57,140 nucleotides of DNA, from contig JAPLIQ010000007.1 of NCBI GenBank assembly GCA_026389025.1, positions 1 to 57,140 of the forward strand, read 5' to 3'. Position numbers and translations under genes: made by a program. Positions 35,249 to 43,265 of this stretch are shown piece by piece; position 1 is the stretch's first letter, and each line of letters begins with the position of its first letter. The DNA comes from Candidatus Babelota bacterium (GTDB lineage: Bacteria > Babelota > Babeliae > Babelales > Chromulinivoraceae). The notes below the pieces were generated by a model. It was not told where the DNA came from and searched no databases. It saw only the letters and a list, made by a program, of their open reading frames with translations.

Positions 35249-35401
35249 ATAGTTTTCCTTTTTACAAGGTTTAATTATTACAAATAGGATAATAGATGAG
35301 AAAAAGAGGGCAATAGCCTGTACTGGTTTTATATCGGTGAGACTAAAAACTGTGCTTTTTTGAGCTTTTGATTTTGCATGTCACCTGACTATATTAGACA
35401 A

Positions 35402-35473
35402 AAAATCCACCCAAGAATTTTTGCTACACGCTGCATAGCAGCAAGTTCCGTAAGACTAGGTTGAGTGGATTTT
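35402..35473 (-). terminator. Terminator with structured loop
   Basis: AAAATCCACCCAA (35402-35414) pairs with TTGAGTGGATTTT (35461-35473). The stem is that of the terminator at 34318-34352, but its 4-nt loop is replaced by 46 nt that can fold by itself (TGCT...AGCA). It lies 11 nt from the stop at 35484. Confidence 0.6.
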
Positions 35474-35483
35474 AATATTTTAT

Positions 35484-36173
35484 TTATGCATTAAGCTTAA
35501 CTAAATCATTTTCTAGGTCAGAAATTAATTTTTCTAAGTCAGCTCGTTGAATTTCAATGGTGCTAGTACGTAAACTAATGCAGTCAATAATGCAACGAGT
35601 TGTTTGATACAGTGCTGTTATGGCACTTGCTATCATACATACAGATGATCCGACAGCCATTGTACCATCTATGCAAACATTTCTTTGGGCATCAGTCATG
35701 GAAGAAGTCGCTTGATGTACTGCGATTCCAAAAGATGCTCCTATTGCAAATGTAGTTGATTTTTCCTCTGTCCAAGAATCTATTTCGCGGTAAATTAATG
35801 TGTTGTTTGGGCGAGGGTCTGTTGTGTTATTTATCGGTTGCCTTCCGCGATTAATGTTAAAGTTATCTATTCTGTGGCCAGCGTTCTTTAACATTTGTAT
35901 GCTAACAATATACAAAGCTGTAGCTGCCAACGCTTTAATTGCACGTTTTTTAGGATTTGATTTTGCTGGTAAAGTTTCAAGAGTATATCGGACTTGTTGA
36001 TGTAAAGTTTGCAGTCGCTGTGTAAGATCACTTTTAGGTAAATTTTTTGTTTCGAGAAGTTCGTTGTGTTGCTTGTGTAGTGACGATACTTTATCGGTCA
36101 ATTCTGTTGCAAGATCAGATTTAATAGCAGAGCCAGTACATGCTAAAAGCATGGTTAAAAATAATTTTTTCAT
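35484..36173 (-). CDS. Exported protein with internal membrane segments
   Basis: 229 aa from the ATG at 36171-36173 (AGGG upstream). Signal peptide (MKKLFLTMLLACTGSA), a helical coil (SSLHKQHNELLETKN), hydrophobic stretches near 90-105 and 155-200, and a C-terminal coiled coil (ADLEKLISDLENDLVKLNA). Unknown family. Confidence 0.75.
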   Translation of the reverse strand: MKKLFLTMLLACTGSAIKSDLATELTDKVSSLHKQHNELLETKNLPKSDLTQRLQTLHQQVRYTLETLPAKSNPKKRAIKALAATALYIVSIQMLKNAGHRIDNFNINRGRQPINNTTDPRPNNTLIYREIDSWTEEKSTTFAIGASFGIAVHQATSSMTDAQRNVCIDGTMAVGSSVCMIASAITALYQTTRCIIDCISLRTSTIEIQRADLEKLISDLENDLVKLNA

Positions 36174-36457
36174 ATAATTTTTCCCTAAGTTAGAATTCTT
36201 AAATATTACAATAAGTTTATCACAGTAGTGTTTTTGCACAACAGGTTGACCTAGTTCTCTACATATCTTTCACTTTTATCAAAAGATGAATAACCATTCA
36301 CAATTCTGAAAATTGATGAATAACAGGCAGGTAGGCAGGTGAGGCTAATCCAAAGATTTGACTTAGAAACAAGTCCAATATCCTACCATTAAAAACACCC
36401 TCACCGTTTGTGGATTTGGGGCTGCTTTGGTATGATGTTTATATGGAAAAAGACCAT

Positions 36458-36486
36458 CCAGCCGTCGCCTGTTGGCTATGGCGGAC
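36458..36486. repeat. CCAGCCGTCGCC...GGCGGAC element, copy 2
   Basis: 29 bp, one mismatch to 31676-31704; 41 nt before the ATG at 36528. The rest of the 354-nt gap 36174-36527 holds a possible promoter (TTGTGG, 17 bp, TATGAT near 36432) and no gene. Confidence 0.75.
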
Positions 36487-36527
36487 GCGTGAAAATGGCC
36501 TTAGGGGCCACAAATTAGGGGTTAGTT

Positions 36528-38198
36528 ATGAAGATAAAAGGACTATTTCTATCAATGTCACTTTTTATTGTATCTTGCACATCAAACGTCTTTGGTATGC
36601 AAGGGCTGTCACGGTCTTTAGGCGCGAAAATTTCTCAATCCGTTTTATCAATTCAGCGACATATGACAAGCAACGCAACGGCAAAAGCATCTTTTTTTAG
36701 GAATTTTAGTAAAAAAGCAATTGCTGGCAGTATTGTTGCTTCTGGTTTAATTACAGCAGGAACTATAACCGTTTTGGCAGATAGAGATACTGATCAAAAG
36801 GTACAAGAGAATAATGATGACGCAAGAGATGATGAACGCGAGTACACCCTTGAACAAAAAATATGCATAGCTCAAAGCAACAACGATTGGAATACTGTTC
36901 ATACTTTAGATCCAGATTACTTTAAAAATTATAAAGAATTTCGTAAAAAAATCATTTCAATAGCTTCTGATCTAACGGAAGAACAAAAACAATTGTTTTT
37001 AAAACTCTATGATCAATTAGATATTAAAACTATTTATTGTGATATGTCATATAAACCTTTTGAGACTTTACTTCCAATTCGTAGCGAATCACTTATTACG
37101 ATCATGAAGTATTTTCCGATTGCTCTGCTTACTATGAAAAATATTACATCAACACCTTTAATTGATAAAAAGAACCTTACAGCAACAGAACAATTAACTG
37201 TTAACATAGCTTTTAAAAATTTTGAATCACACAGCTTGAGATTTCACAACATAGAAGTATTTGATGATGAAGAATTAGCGAGTTTATGTACTCCCAATAT
37301 CATAGGTGCGTTTTACGATCAAGAGTTAATGAAAAAAGTAACCTCTGCAGAAAAAGAATTTGAAACTCAAGGTTATCAAACTTTTTATCATGGTAGAAGA
37401 TGGGAATGGAATTTTGTAAACGATATATGGCGTATGGTATGTGCATTAAAAGACAATGCATCACAAATGCCAGATCTTGTAGCGTTACGTTATCGAACAG
37501 GTACTGAAAATATTGATACTTTGCAATTATATCGCAATGATTTAATGGCTAACGGCCCAGATAATTATAATATTACAAGCACAACAGCATCTGGTAAGCT
37601 CGCTGAAATTACTTGTATGAACCGTACCCCTTTATCAAATAGTAATTGTCATGGCATCTGTTCTGCATTTTATGTCTTAAACAATGCAAGCAATGCTCCA
37701 TCGGAATATGTATTCAAGTATGTAGAGCAAATGTTTAAAGATTTTAATATGTATGATCTTTATCAGGCATTTGAACCACAAATTCAAGAACTTGCTGAAG
37801 CACACGAGCAAGCAAATGAGCACGGTGAATTGCTCTGTATTGCAGTACGTAAAACCAACTTAGATGATATGATTTATATCGCCAACGGTGGTGACAAAAA
37901 AATAAAGAACAAAACAGCCTCACAAAAGCTTAAAGAAGAATATGAGAATGTTGCATCAAATTTACTTTATACAGAAGAAGCAACTTCATTTGACGAAGAA
38001 TCTGATTTAACACTAGAACAACAAGCAGCTTTATTAGAAGAAGATGAAGCATTTTTCGTTTTAGCGGTATCTGATATTCCAGGTGAATATGGCGATAAAT
38101 ATACGATTAAATCACTGCATAGCGCAGATGTTGTGAGATACGCAGCATATCAACAAGAACTTGATAACTTATTTGCTCAAATGAAAAAGGCAAAATAA
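36528..38198 (+). CDS. Large secreted protein, unknown function
   Basis: 556 aa. Signal peptide (MKIKGLFLSMSLFIVSC...) and a second hydrophobic segment (AIAGSIVASGLITAGTITVL, about 64-83). The middle contains TFYHGRRWEWNFVNDIW (about 285-301) followed by LVALRYRTG; an FYHG-type motif occurs in some ADP-ribosyltransferase-like effectors, but the full catalytic set cannot be confirmed. Acidic C-terminus. AGGGGTTAGTT precedes the ATG. Operon with the next gene (19-nt gap). Confidence 0.8.
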   Translation: MKIKGLFLSMSLFIVSCTSNVFGMQGLSRSLGAKISQSVLSIQRHMTSNATAKASFFRNFSKKAIAGSIVASGLITAGTITVLADRDTDQKVQENNDDARDDEREYTLEQKICIAQSNNDWNTVHTLDPDYFKNYKEFRKKIISIASDLTEEQKQLFLKLYDQLDIKTIYCDMSYKPFETLLPIRSESLITIMKYFPIALLTMKNITSTPLIDKKNLTATEQLTVNIAFKNFESHSLRFHNIEVFDDEELASLCTPNIIGAFYDQELMKKVTSAEKEFETQGYQTFYHGRRWEWNFVNDIWRMVCALKDNASQMPDLVALRYRTGTENIDTLQLYRNDLMANGPDNYNITSTTASGKLAEITCMNRTPLSNSNCHGICSAFYVLNNASNAPSEYVFKYVEQMFKDFNMYDLYQAFEPQIQELAEAHEQANEHGELLCIAVRKTNLDDMIYIANGGDKKIKNKTASQKLKEEYENVASNLLYTEEATSFDEESDLTLEQQAALLEEDEAFFVLAVSDIPGEYGDKYTIKSLHSADVVRYAAYQQELDNLFAQMKKAK

Positions 38199-38217
38199 TT
38201 AAATAGGGGATAATTTT

Positions 38218-39186
38218 ATGAAAATTCAAACATTATTGTTAATGACTGCAGTGACAATGGTCACCTTGGTGCCAAGAATCAGTGCAATGTGTAGATTTGG
38301 CACTAAAACAGTTGCCGCACAAATGGCATCAGGAATGGCCGCTCGTGGTTTGTGCACCACTTCTCATACGCAATTTAATGCATCAGGCAGTCAGAGCGCA
38401 GATAGCCAAAGCAAAAAATATAACTTTGCTGACATGTTTAAAGCGATGCGAAATAATAAGAAAAAAATAATGGCAGGATTGGTGATTGCTAATGACGCTT
38501 ATGAATATCAATTTAATTCAAGGGGCCAAGCTTATGAAATATCTCAGAAAGGTTTGCGACAAACTTTGAAAGATATCCCAAAAGAAATCGATAAAGGGAT
38601 CGATAAAAAAATAGAGGAAAGATATGGAAAATTTGTTCCATGTGAAAACGAAGGATTTTTAGACGGTGAAGAATATTTAGACGTTTTTGAAGAATTAAAA
38701 GCGCGTATGGGAGTTTGCAAAGAATATAAATTATATAGATGTTCAAAAAATTCTTCCTTTGCAGCTGAGCATAATGGAATGGCAAGAATAATTACTTTAG
38801 CGCCCATGTTTTTTTGGACAGGACCGTCTGAACAAATGCGCATGCTCTGTCATGAATTGCAACATGCAAGGCAGGTTGATTTTAGAATAGCTCAATCATT
38901 TATATGCAATGATGAGTATTTTCGTGATGAAAGATCTAAAAATGCAGAGCAAGATGCTGAAGCAACAGCTGCTCGCATGATTACATGTGCGCAATGTTTA
39001 AAGCGGTGCCAAAAAAGCGCTCATGAATCTGGAAGTGATGCCGAATCGCAAGGCTACTATACAAAACTTCATTTTGAGCCACATATACAAGAAGCATTGA
39101 AAAATGACAAGCCTTGTATAGCTCACGCAAAAGGTGAAAGCTCTTGGGATTTACGGAATTATCTCCCCCAGAAAGAATCAAAATAA
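38218..39186 (+). CDS. Putative secreted zinc metallopeptidase (HELQH)
   Basis: 322 aa. Signal peptide (MKIQTLLLMTAVTMVTLV...), a linker rich in Ser/Gln, and a domain containing H212-E-L-Q-H216, preceded by a hydrophobic residue as in zincin helices, with a downstream acidic helix EQDAEATAARM (D246/E248) that could give the third zinc ligand. Several Cys cluster after it (CAQCLKRC). No named peptidase family is recognised. AGGGGATAATTTT precedes the ATG. Confidence 0.7.
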   Translation: MKIQTLLLMTAVTMVTLVPRISAMCRFGTKTVAAQMASGMAARGLCTTSHTQFNASGSQSADSQSKKYNFADMFKAMRNNKKKIMAGLVIANDAYEYQFNSRGQAYEISQKGLRQTLKDIPKEIDKGIDKKIEERYGKFVPCENEGFLDGEEYLDVFEELKARMGVCKEYKLYRCSKNSSFAAEHNGMARIITLAPMFFWTGPSEQMRMLCHELQHARQVDFRIAQSFICNDEYFRDERSKNAEQDAEATAARMITCAQCLKRCQKSAHESGSDAESQGYYTKLHFEPHIQEALKNDKPCIAHAKGESSWDLRNYLPQKESK

Positions 39187-39223
39187 AATAAGAAAATCTT
39201 CATGCCGGTCGGTATATAAGTAG

Positions 39224-39270
39224 AAATGGTAGGAGCTGATAATTAACCAGCTCCTACCATTTTATATTTT
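39224..39270 (+). terminator. Terminator of metallopeptidase-like gene
   Basis: AAATGGTAGGAGCTG (39224-39238) pairs with CAGCTCCTACCATTT (39248-39262), then T-rich. Confidence 0.9.
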
Positions 39271-39361
39271 AAGCAAGAAGTAAATTGAATGACACATAGT
39301 TTGACGGTATCCTTATTTAATAGGCTTAAATCTAATGTTATTTTCACAATCAAAGGGTCAC

Positions 39362-40294
39362 ATGAGAAAACAAATAATAATTTTTGTCGCTATTTTTTTA
39401 GCGGTATTGTATTGCCCATCAACTCAACCAATGTTTCAAAGTAGTCACATACCGCGATGCGTACTGACAGTAGCTCACAAAATGCATTGCCGGGTTTATC
39501 AAGCTTGTGATAAAGCTTTAATTGCTAAAATGGATGAGGCTGGTTTTGCACATAAATCTGCGTTGTTTAGAGATTTGTATGAAGCTCGCAAAGGAATCAA
39601 AGAACAAGATGGTATGCAAGATGAAATTTTGCAAGCAAGTCTGGTTGGGCCTAAATCACGCGAAAAAGGAATTTATAATTTCTATGCTCATGCTTCTTGC
39701 AATCATGTTAAATCTGGAGATGATAAACCAATCCAAAACAAACTGTACCAATCTTTTCAAGGTATCAGTTCCAAAACATTTCAAGAGCTTGATCTGGACA
39801 GCGTAGAAACAAAATCTGTTCAAGCAACAAAGCAATGTTTTGATAGTCTCCAAGAGTTGCAAAAACGATTTCATGAGTTTCTTTTACAGTCAGATGATGA
39901 ATTAAAATTGAAATCTTTATTTGAAACATTGATAGCTCAATGTTTTGATGAGTATATGGAATCTAAAGGCTTTAAGCTTATATCTGAGAAATTGTTGGAA
40001 GTTGACGATTTTCCAATTAGACGGTTTAAGTATTGTGGAAAAAAAGATAATACGATTCTTTCTATAGAACTTTGCAAAGATGAAAGATCTCCAGAAATAC
40101 ATGCTATCAGTATCTATAGTTCCACAACTATACCGAATACAAACGATCAAACATCACAAAAGCTTATAGCGAATCATGCAATAAATTGTGACAATTCTAG
40201 CAATGTGGAATCCCCATTATTTATGGGGATTGATCGAGCATTAAGATTTGCAGAAATGTTAAAAAAAGTACCAGCCCAAAAACCAAGAGAGTAA
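39362..40294 (+). CDS. Secreted protein of unknown function
   Basis: 310 aa from the ATG at 39362 (AAAGGGTCAC upstream). Signal peptide (MRKQIIIFVAIFLAVLYC), then a Cys-containing N-terminal region (CVLTVAHKMHCRVYQAC) and a mixed helical/beta body. No domain recognised. It converges on 40425 with a shared terminator. Confidence 0.8.
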   Translation: MRKQIIIFVAIFLAVLYCPSTQPMFQSSHIPRCVLTVAHKMHCRVYQACDKALIAKMDEAGFAHKSALFRDLYEARKGIKEQDGMQDEILQASLVGPKSREKGIYNFYAHASCNHVKSGDDKPIQNKLYQSFQGISSKTFQELDLDSVETKSVQATKQCFDSLQELQKRFHEFLLQSDDELKLKSLFETLIAQCFDEYMESKGFKLISEKLLEVDDFPIRRFKYCGKKDNTILSIELCKDERSPEIHAISIYSSTTIPNTNDQTSQKLIANHAINCDNSSNVESPLFMGIDRALRFAEMLKKVPAQKPRE

Positions 40295-40327
40295 ATAATT
40301 TTTATCCTGCAGATCTGTAAGGACAAT

Positions 40328-40367
40328 AAAAAACCGATCGCTTAAAATATAAACGATCGGTTTTTTT
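40328..40367. terminator. Bidirectional terminator, copy 1
   Basis: AACCGATCG (40332-40340) pairs with CGATCGGTT (40354-40362), A run before and T run after. The stem is the same as at 42798-42837. Confidence 0.9.
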
Positions 40368-40424
40368 AGTTTGGTACCAACGAGTAACTAAATAAAATTA
40401 TGCAGCATTCATTTTGCAGTATTC

Positions 40425-40694
40425 TTAAGGTTGTACAGGTTGTTCATTACATCTTTTAAGATCTTGCTCGTATTTTTTATTAAGTAAATCAACTAAAAAC
40501 GTATATGTTGTGTGATTAGAATATGCATATTCATCTTCTATGTAAGCAAGCTTTGAGTAATATTCTTGAATGATTTTTGCACATGACTTTTCATTTTCAA
40601 TGGTTGATTCGTATTTAGAGTCTTGACATGATGAAGCAGAATGGATTTGCAAAATACAAAGTGCAAGAAAGATAGATAAAGTTATTTTTTTCAT
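40425..40694 (-). CDS. Small secreted protein, paralogue of 42865-43188
   Basis: 89 aa from the ATG at 40692-40694 (GAGGGACACT upstream). Signal peptide MKKITLSIFLALCILQIHS, then an Asp/Glu/Tyr-rich helix and a C-terminal RCN. Shares MKKIT-SIFLAL, the helix with CAKIIQEYYSKLA/CEYAKLA, the RCN, and the GTGTCCCT leader with 42865-43188. It follows 40710-40997 closely and is probably in the same operon. Confidence 0.75.
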   Translation of the reverse strand: MKKITLSIFLALCILQIHSASSCQDSKYESTIENEKSCAKIIQEYYSKLAYIEDEYAYSNHTTYTFLVDLLNKKYEQDLKRCNEQPVQP

Positions 40695-40709
40695 AGTGTC
40701 CCTCAATTG

Positions 40710-40997
40710 TTATCGTTTGTATGGATTATCGTTTTCATGATCATTGGTAAAGTTCATTTTACAGTCATAAGAACAATGTGAACTATTTTTAGCATTGCGT
40801 GAGCGAGGATCATTGGGATGGTACTCGCCATATTGCTTAAAATACCAATCAAAATATTCTTGTTTCTTTCTTCGCATCTCTTCAAAATTTTGTTCTGTTC
40901 TTTTTTTATCTCCGTCAACTACTGATACTGCAGATAAAGGTAGATTTATAGGAATCATATAAAGTGCAACGACTATTAATTTTGTTATATTTTTCAT
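40710..40997 (-). CDS. Small secreted basic protein
   Basis: 95 aa from the ATG at 40995-40997. Signal peptide (MKNITKLIVVALYMIPINLPLSA), then a charged, hydrophilic tail with two Cys (HCSYDC). AAGGGGGC lies rather far upstream (about 15 nt), so a start further up at 41087 cannot be excluded. Unknown function. Confidence 0.65.
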   Translation of the reverse strand: MKNITKLIVVALYMIPINLPLSAVSVVDGDKKRTEQNFEEMRRKKQEYFDWYFKQYGEYHPNDPRSRNAKNSSHCSYDCKMNFTNDHENDNPYKR

Positions 40998-41078
40998 AAT
41001 ACTGTTTTGAGCCCCCTTATAAAATAATAATGTTAATATTATAGCTCTAATAAAGCTTTTTTCAATGGTTTTGCTTAT

Positions 41079-41107
41079 TTGACGCATGAAAGTAAATCCA
41101 CTATTCT
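41079..41107 (+). promoter_or_regulatory. Promoter of AAA ATPase gene
   Basis: TTGACG (41079-41084), 17-bp spacer, TATTCT (41102-41107), 44 nt before the ATG at 41151. Confidence 0.65.
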
Positions 41108-41150
41108 ATAAGTAGTTAGTGGGTTTTTCAGTCTTTTTAGGGATTTTTTG

Positions 41151-42758
41151 ATGAAATTTTTCAAATCATTTTTCATAGCTTTTATGCTAAAATTCTTGCC
41201 AGTTTTTATCCTGTCGGATGAACCTAGAGTAAACATTAATCAGGCTTTTAAGCAAGATGGAATATATGCAAAACATTCAGAATTACTTAAGCGTCTTGGA
41301 TGCGCACATCATCTACAGCAAGCAGGCGTAATGCCTCAAGATGAAAAAATTAAATTTCCTTTAATAACAGAGGAGCGTCTAAAAGAACTAAAAAAAATGA
41401 AAGAAGATGCTGGGGGCTTTTTCTATCAATGCCTGTGTGGTACCGCTGAAGAACAATGGCTACGTAAATATATATTCGGTGGTATTACAGAACAAGAATT
41501 CTTACTTGCTAATGACCCCGATCAGTTTAAAAAAGATTGCTTGGCTCAACTTGAATGGGAGCGCAGAAAAGCACGTTGGGAACCGATTCAAAAATCAATA
41601 AAAAAATCATCATTTGCACTAGCTGTTGCTTGGATAACATCAAGTTTCGGTGATCCTAAATCAGAAGCTATTAAAAAAACACAACAAATAGGTATTGGGT
41701 CTGCATTGTACGGCTTGCAAGAAGGTGTTGAGTCTATACCGTCTCTAATCTGGCCATCAGACAATCCGTTTAAAGAGTTAGAAGAACGTTTTGCTGAAAA
41801 TAAATGTTTCATACCACCTGTGTTGTGGCCAAAAATTATTAAAGCTTTTACCTATGCTCGTGATGATACAATGAATCGTCAAAAGCATATTGATTTTTTA
41901 CATTTTGCATTAGATCTTACCGTTTACAAACCAAAACCAGATCTACAGCTTTCAGGAAATCGATCTGTAAAAGATGTGAAAAAAGAACTGGAGACTCGCA
42001 TTGATGATTTTTTTAAAGATTATCCTCAAGATCGGCAGGTTACCGCTACTATTAAATTGAATGTTGCAAAATTTATTGACTCACTAACCAGCCAAAGCGC
42101 GCCAGCGCCTAGTTATTTATATTTGCATGGTTCAGGGGGAATTGGCAAAACTCATTTTGTTCAAACATTGGCCCAGTGGTTAGATGAGCTTACGGTGCAA
42201 GCGGTAAGCTTTGAAAGTCTTGTCATTAATGATTCTAATGACTTAGAAGGTAACCGTGAGAGTCCAGGAGCCTTTGTAAAAGTGTTACGCAATCAATTGG
42301 CACAAGGTAAAAGAGGTTCTGTTGTTTTTATAGATGAAGCTTGTTGGCTTAATAATGCATCGATGTGCAGTACGATAAAGCGGACCTTTAATGGAAATCG
42401 AACACAATTGTCTGTAGCTTGTTTTGGATCGGGCATTGATGGTGCTGTAAAAATCGAAGCTAAAGTTCCTATGTTAATTATTCTTGCGGGCAATGCATCA
42501 AACATAGAAGACAAAGCTCTTGCAACTCGTATAAAAAACTTTTTCTTCCCATCTCCAGATAAATCAGCATTAGTGAAAAAAGCGTTACAAGTAGCTCTGC
42601 AAAGTAACTATCTTCAAGAACAAGGCTGTGAAATTAATGAAGCAATAATTGCTGCATGGATTAAAAATCTACCATTGCAGAATTGTAACTTCCGTTATAT
42701 TGAAAACAATGTAGAAGAGTACATTTTAGAATTAATGGAAAATGACAAGAAGCGCTAA
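41151..42758 (+). CDS. AAA-type ATPase with N-terminal signal sequence
   Basis: 535 aa from the ATG at 41151 (AGGGA upstream). A hydrophobic N-terminus (FFKSFFIAFMLKFLPVFILS) is followed by an unrecognised helical region (about 40-300) and an AAA module with Walker A G327-SGGIGKT and Walker B VVFIDE (D395/E396), then an arginine-containing ATRIKNFFFPSP segment. A Walker ATPase with an apparent signal peptide implies membrane anchoring with a cytosolic motor, or export into a host that supplies ATP; the sequence does not decide. Confidence 0.8.
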   Translation: MKFFKSFFIAFMLKFLPVFILSDEPRVNINQAFKQDGIYAKHSELLKRLGCAHHLQQAGVMPQDEKIKFPLITEERLKELKKMKEDAGGFFYQCLCGTAEEQWLRKYIFGGITEQEFLLANDPDQFKKDCLAQLEWERRKARWEPIQKSIKKSSFALAVAWITSSFGDPKSEAIKKTQQIGIGSALYGLQEGVESIPSLIWPSDNPFKELEERFAENKCFIPPVLWPKIIKAFTYARDDTMNRQKHIDFLHFALDLTVYKPKPDLQLSGNRSVKDVKKELETRIDDFFKDYPQDRQVTATIKLNVAKFIDSLTSQSAPAPSYLYLHGSGGIGKTHFVQTLAQWLDELTVQAVSFESLVINDSNDLEGNRESPGAFVKVLRNQLAQGKRGSVVFIDEACWLNNASMCSTIKRTFNGNRTQLSVACFGSGIDGAVKIEAKVPMLIILAGNASNIEDKALATRIKNFFFPSPDKSALVKKALQVALQSNYLQEQGCEINEAIIAAWIKNLPLQNCNFRYIENNVEEYILELMENDKKR

Positions 42759-42797
42759 AGTCCTGCGTTTGCAATGAAATAGCTAAAAATATCTAAC

Positions 42798-42837
42798 AAA
42801 AAAACCGATCGCTTACGCCGTAACCGATCGGTTTTTT
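42798..42837. terminator. Bidirectional terminator, copy 2
   Basis: AAAACCGATCG pairs with CGATCGGTTTT across a short loop; near copy of 40328-40367, placed likewise between a plus-strand gene and a small secreted minus-strand gene. Confidence 0.9.
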
Positions 42838-42864
42838 GTTTACTTTTGTACAAATTGGTATTTA

Positions 42865-43188
42865 TTATTTTCTTGGCTTGATTATTTCTTGCTGACTTAG
42901 CTCTTCATATTCGTATTGTGCAAGGATTTGATTGCATCGTATTACTTGCTTAGTAAGAAGTTTATCTCTTAATTCAGCTTTGTCATGATCTAAGTGATCA
43001 TTATTATAATTCGCATACGAAAGAATTATTATGGCGGCTAATTTAGCATATTCGCATATAATTTTTTCGCGAGTAGGGTTGCTTTTTTCAGATTGATTGA
43101 ATGGACGGGGATATTTATAATTTTCACATGTATAAGATGCTTGTGAGATAAACAGAGCAAGAAATATTGATGTTGTTATTTTTTTCAT
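42865..43188 (-). CDS. Small secreted protein, paralogue of 40425-40694
   Basis: 107 aa, signal peptide (MKKITTSIFLALFISQASYT), Tyr/Lys/Glu-rich body with four Cys in the precursor. GGGACACT precedes the ATG, as in the paralogue. Last gene inside the block bounded by the 57-bp repeats; it lies between yicC and the shared-type terminator. Confidence 0.75.
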   Translation of the reverse strand: MKKITTSIFLALFISQASYTCENYKYPRPFNQSEKSNPTREKIICEYAKLAAIIILSYANYNNDHLDHDKAELRDKLLTKQVIRCNQILAQYEYEELSQQEIIKPRK

Positions 43189-43208
43189 AGTGTCCCTAAT
43201 CTGAGTTC

Positions 43209-43265
43209 TTACAAAATGTTTTGAGCTTGTTCTCGGGCTTTTTCCAAATCAGTTTTGATATCGAT
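43209..43265. repeat. 57-bp direct repeat, right copy (3' end of yicC)
   Basis: Coincides exactly with the stop codon and the last 18 sense codons of yicC; identical to 30076-30132. Confidence 0.9.

Noticed and set aside
36410-36700. 96-codon frame overlapping the large secreted gene
   Set aside because: Overlaps a better gene with a signal peptide and ribosome site, and its start lies across the 29-bp repeat.
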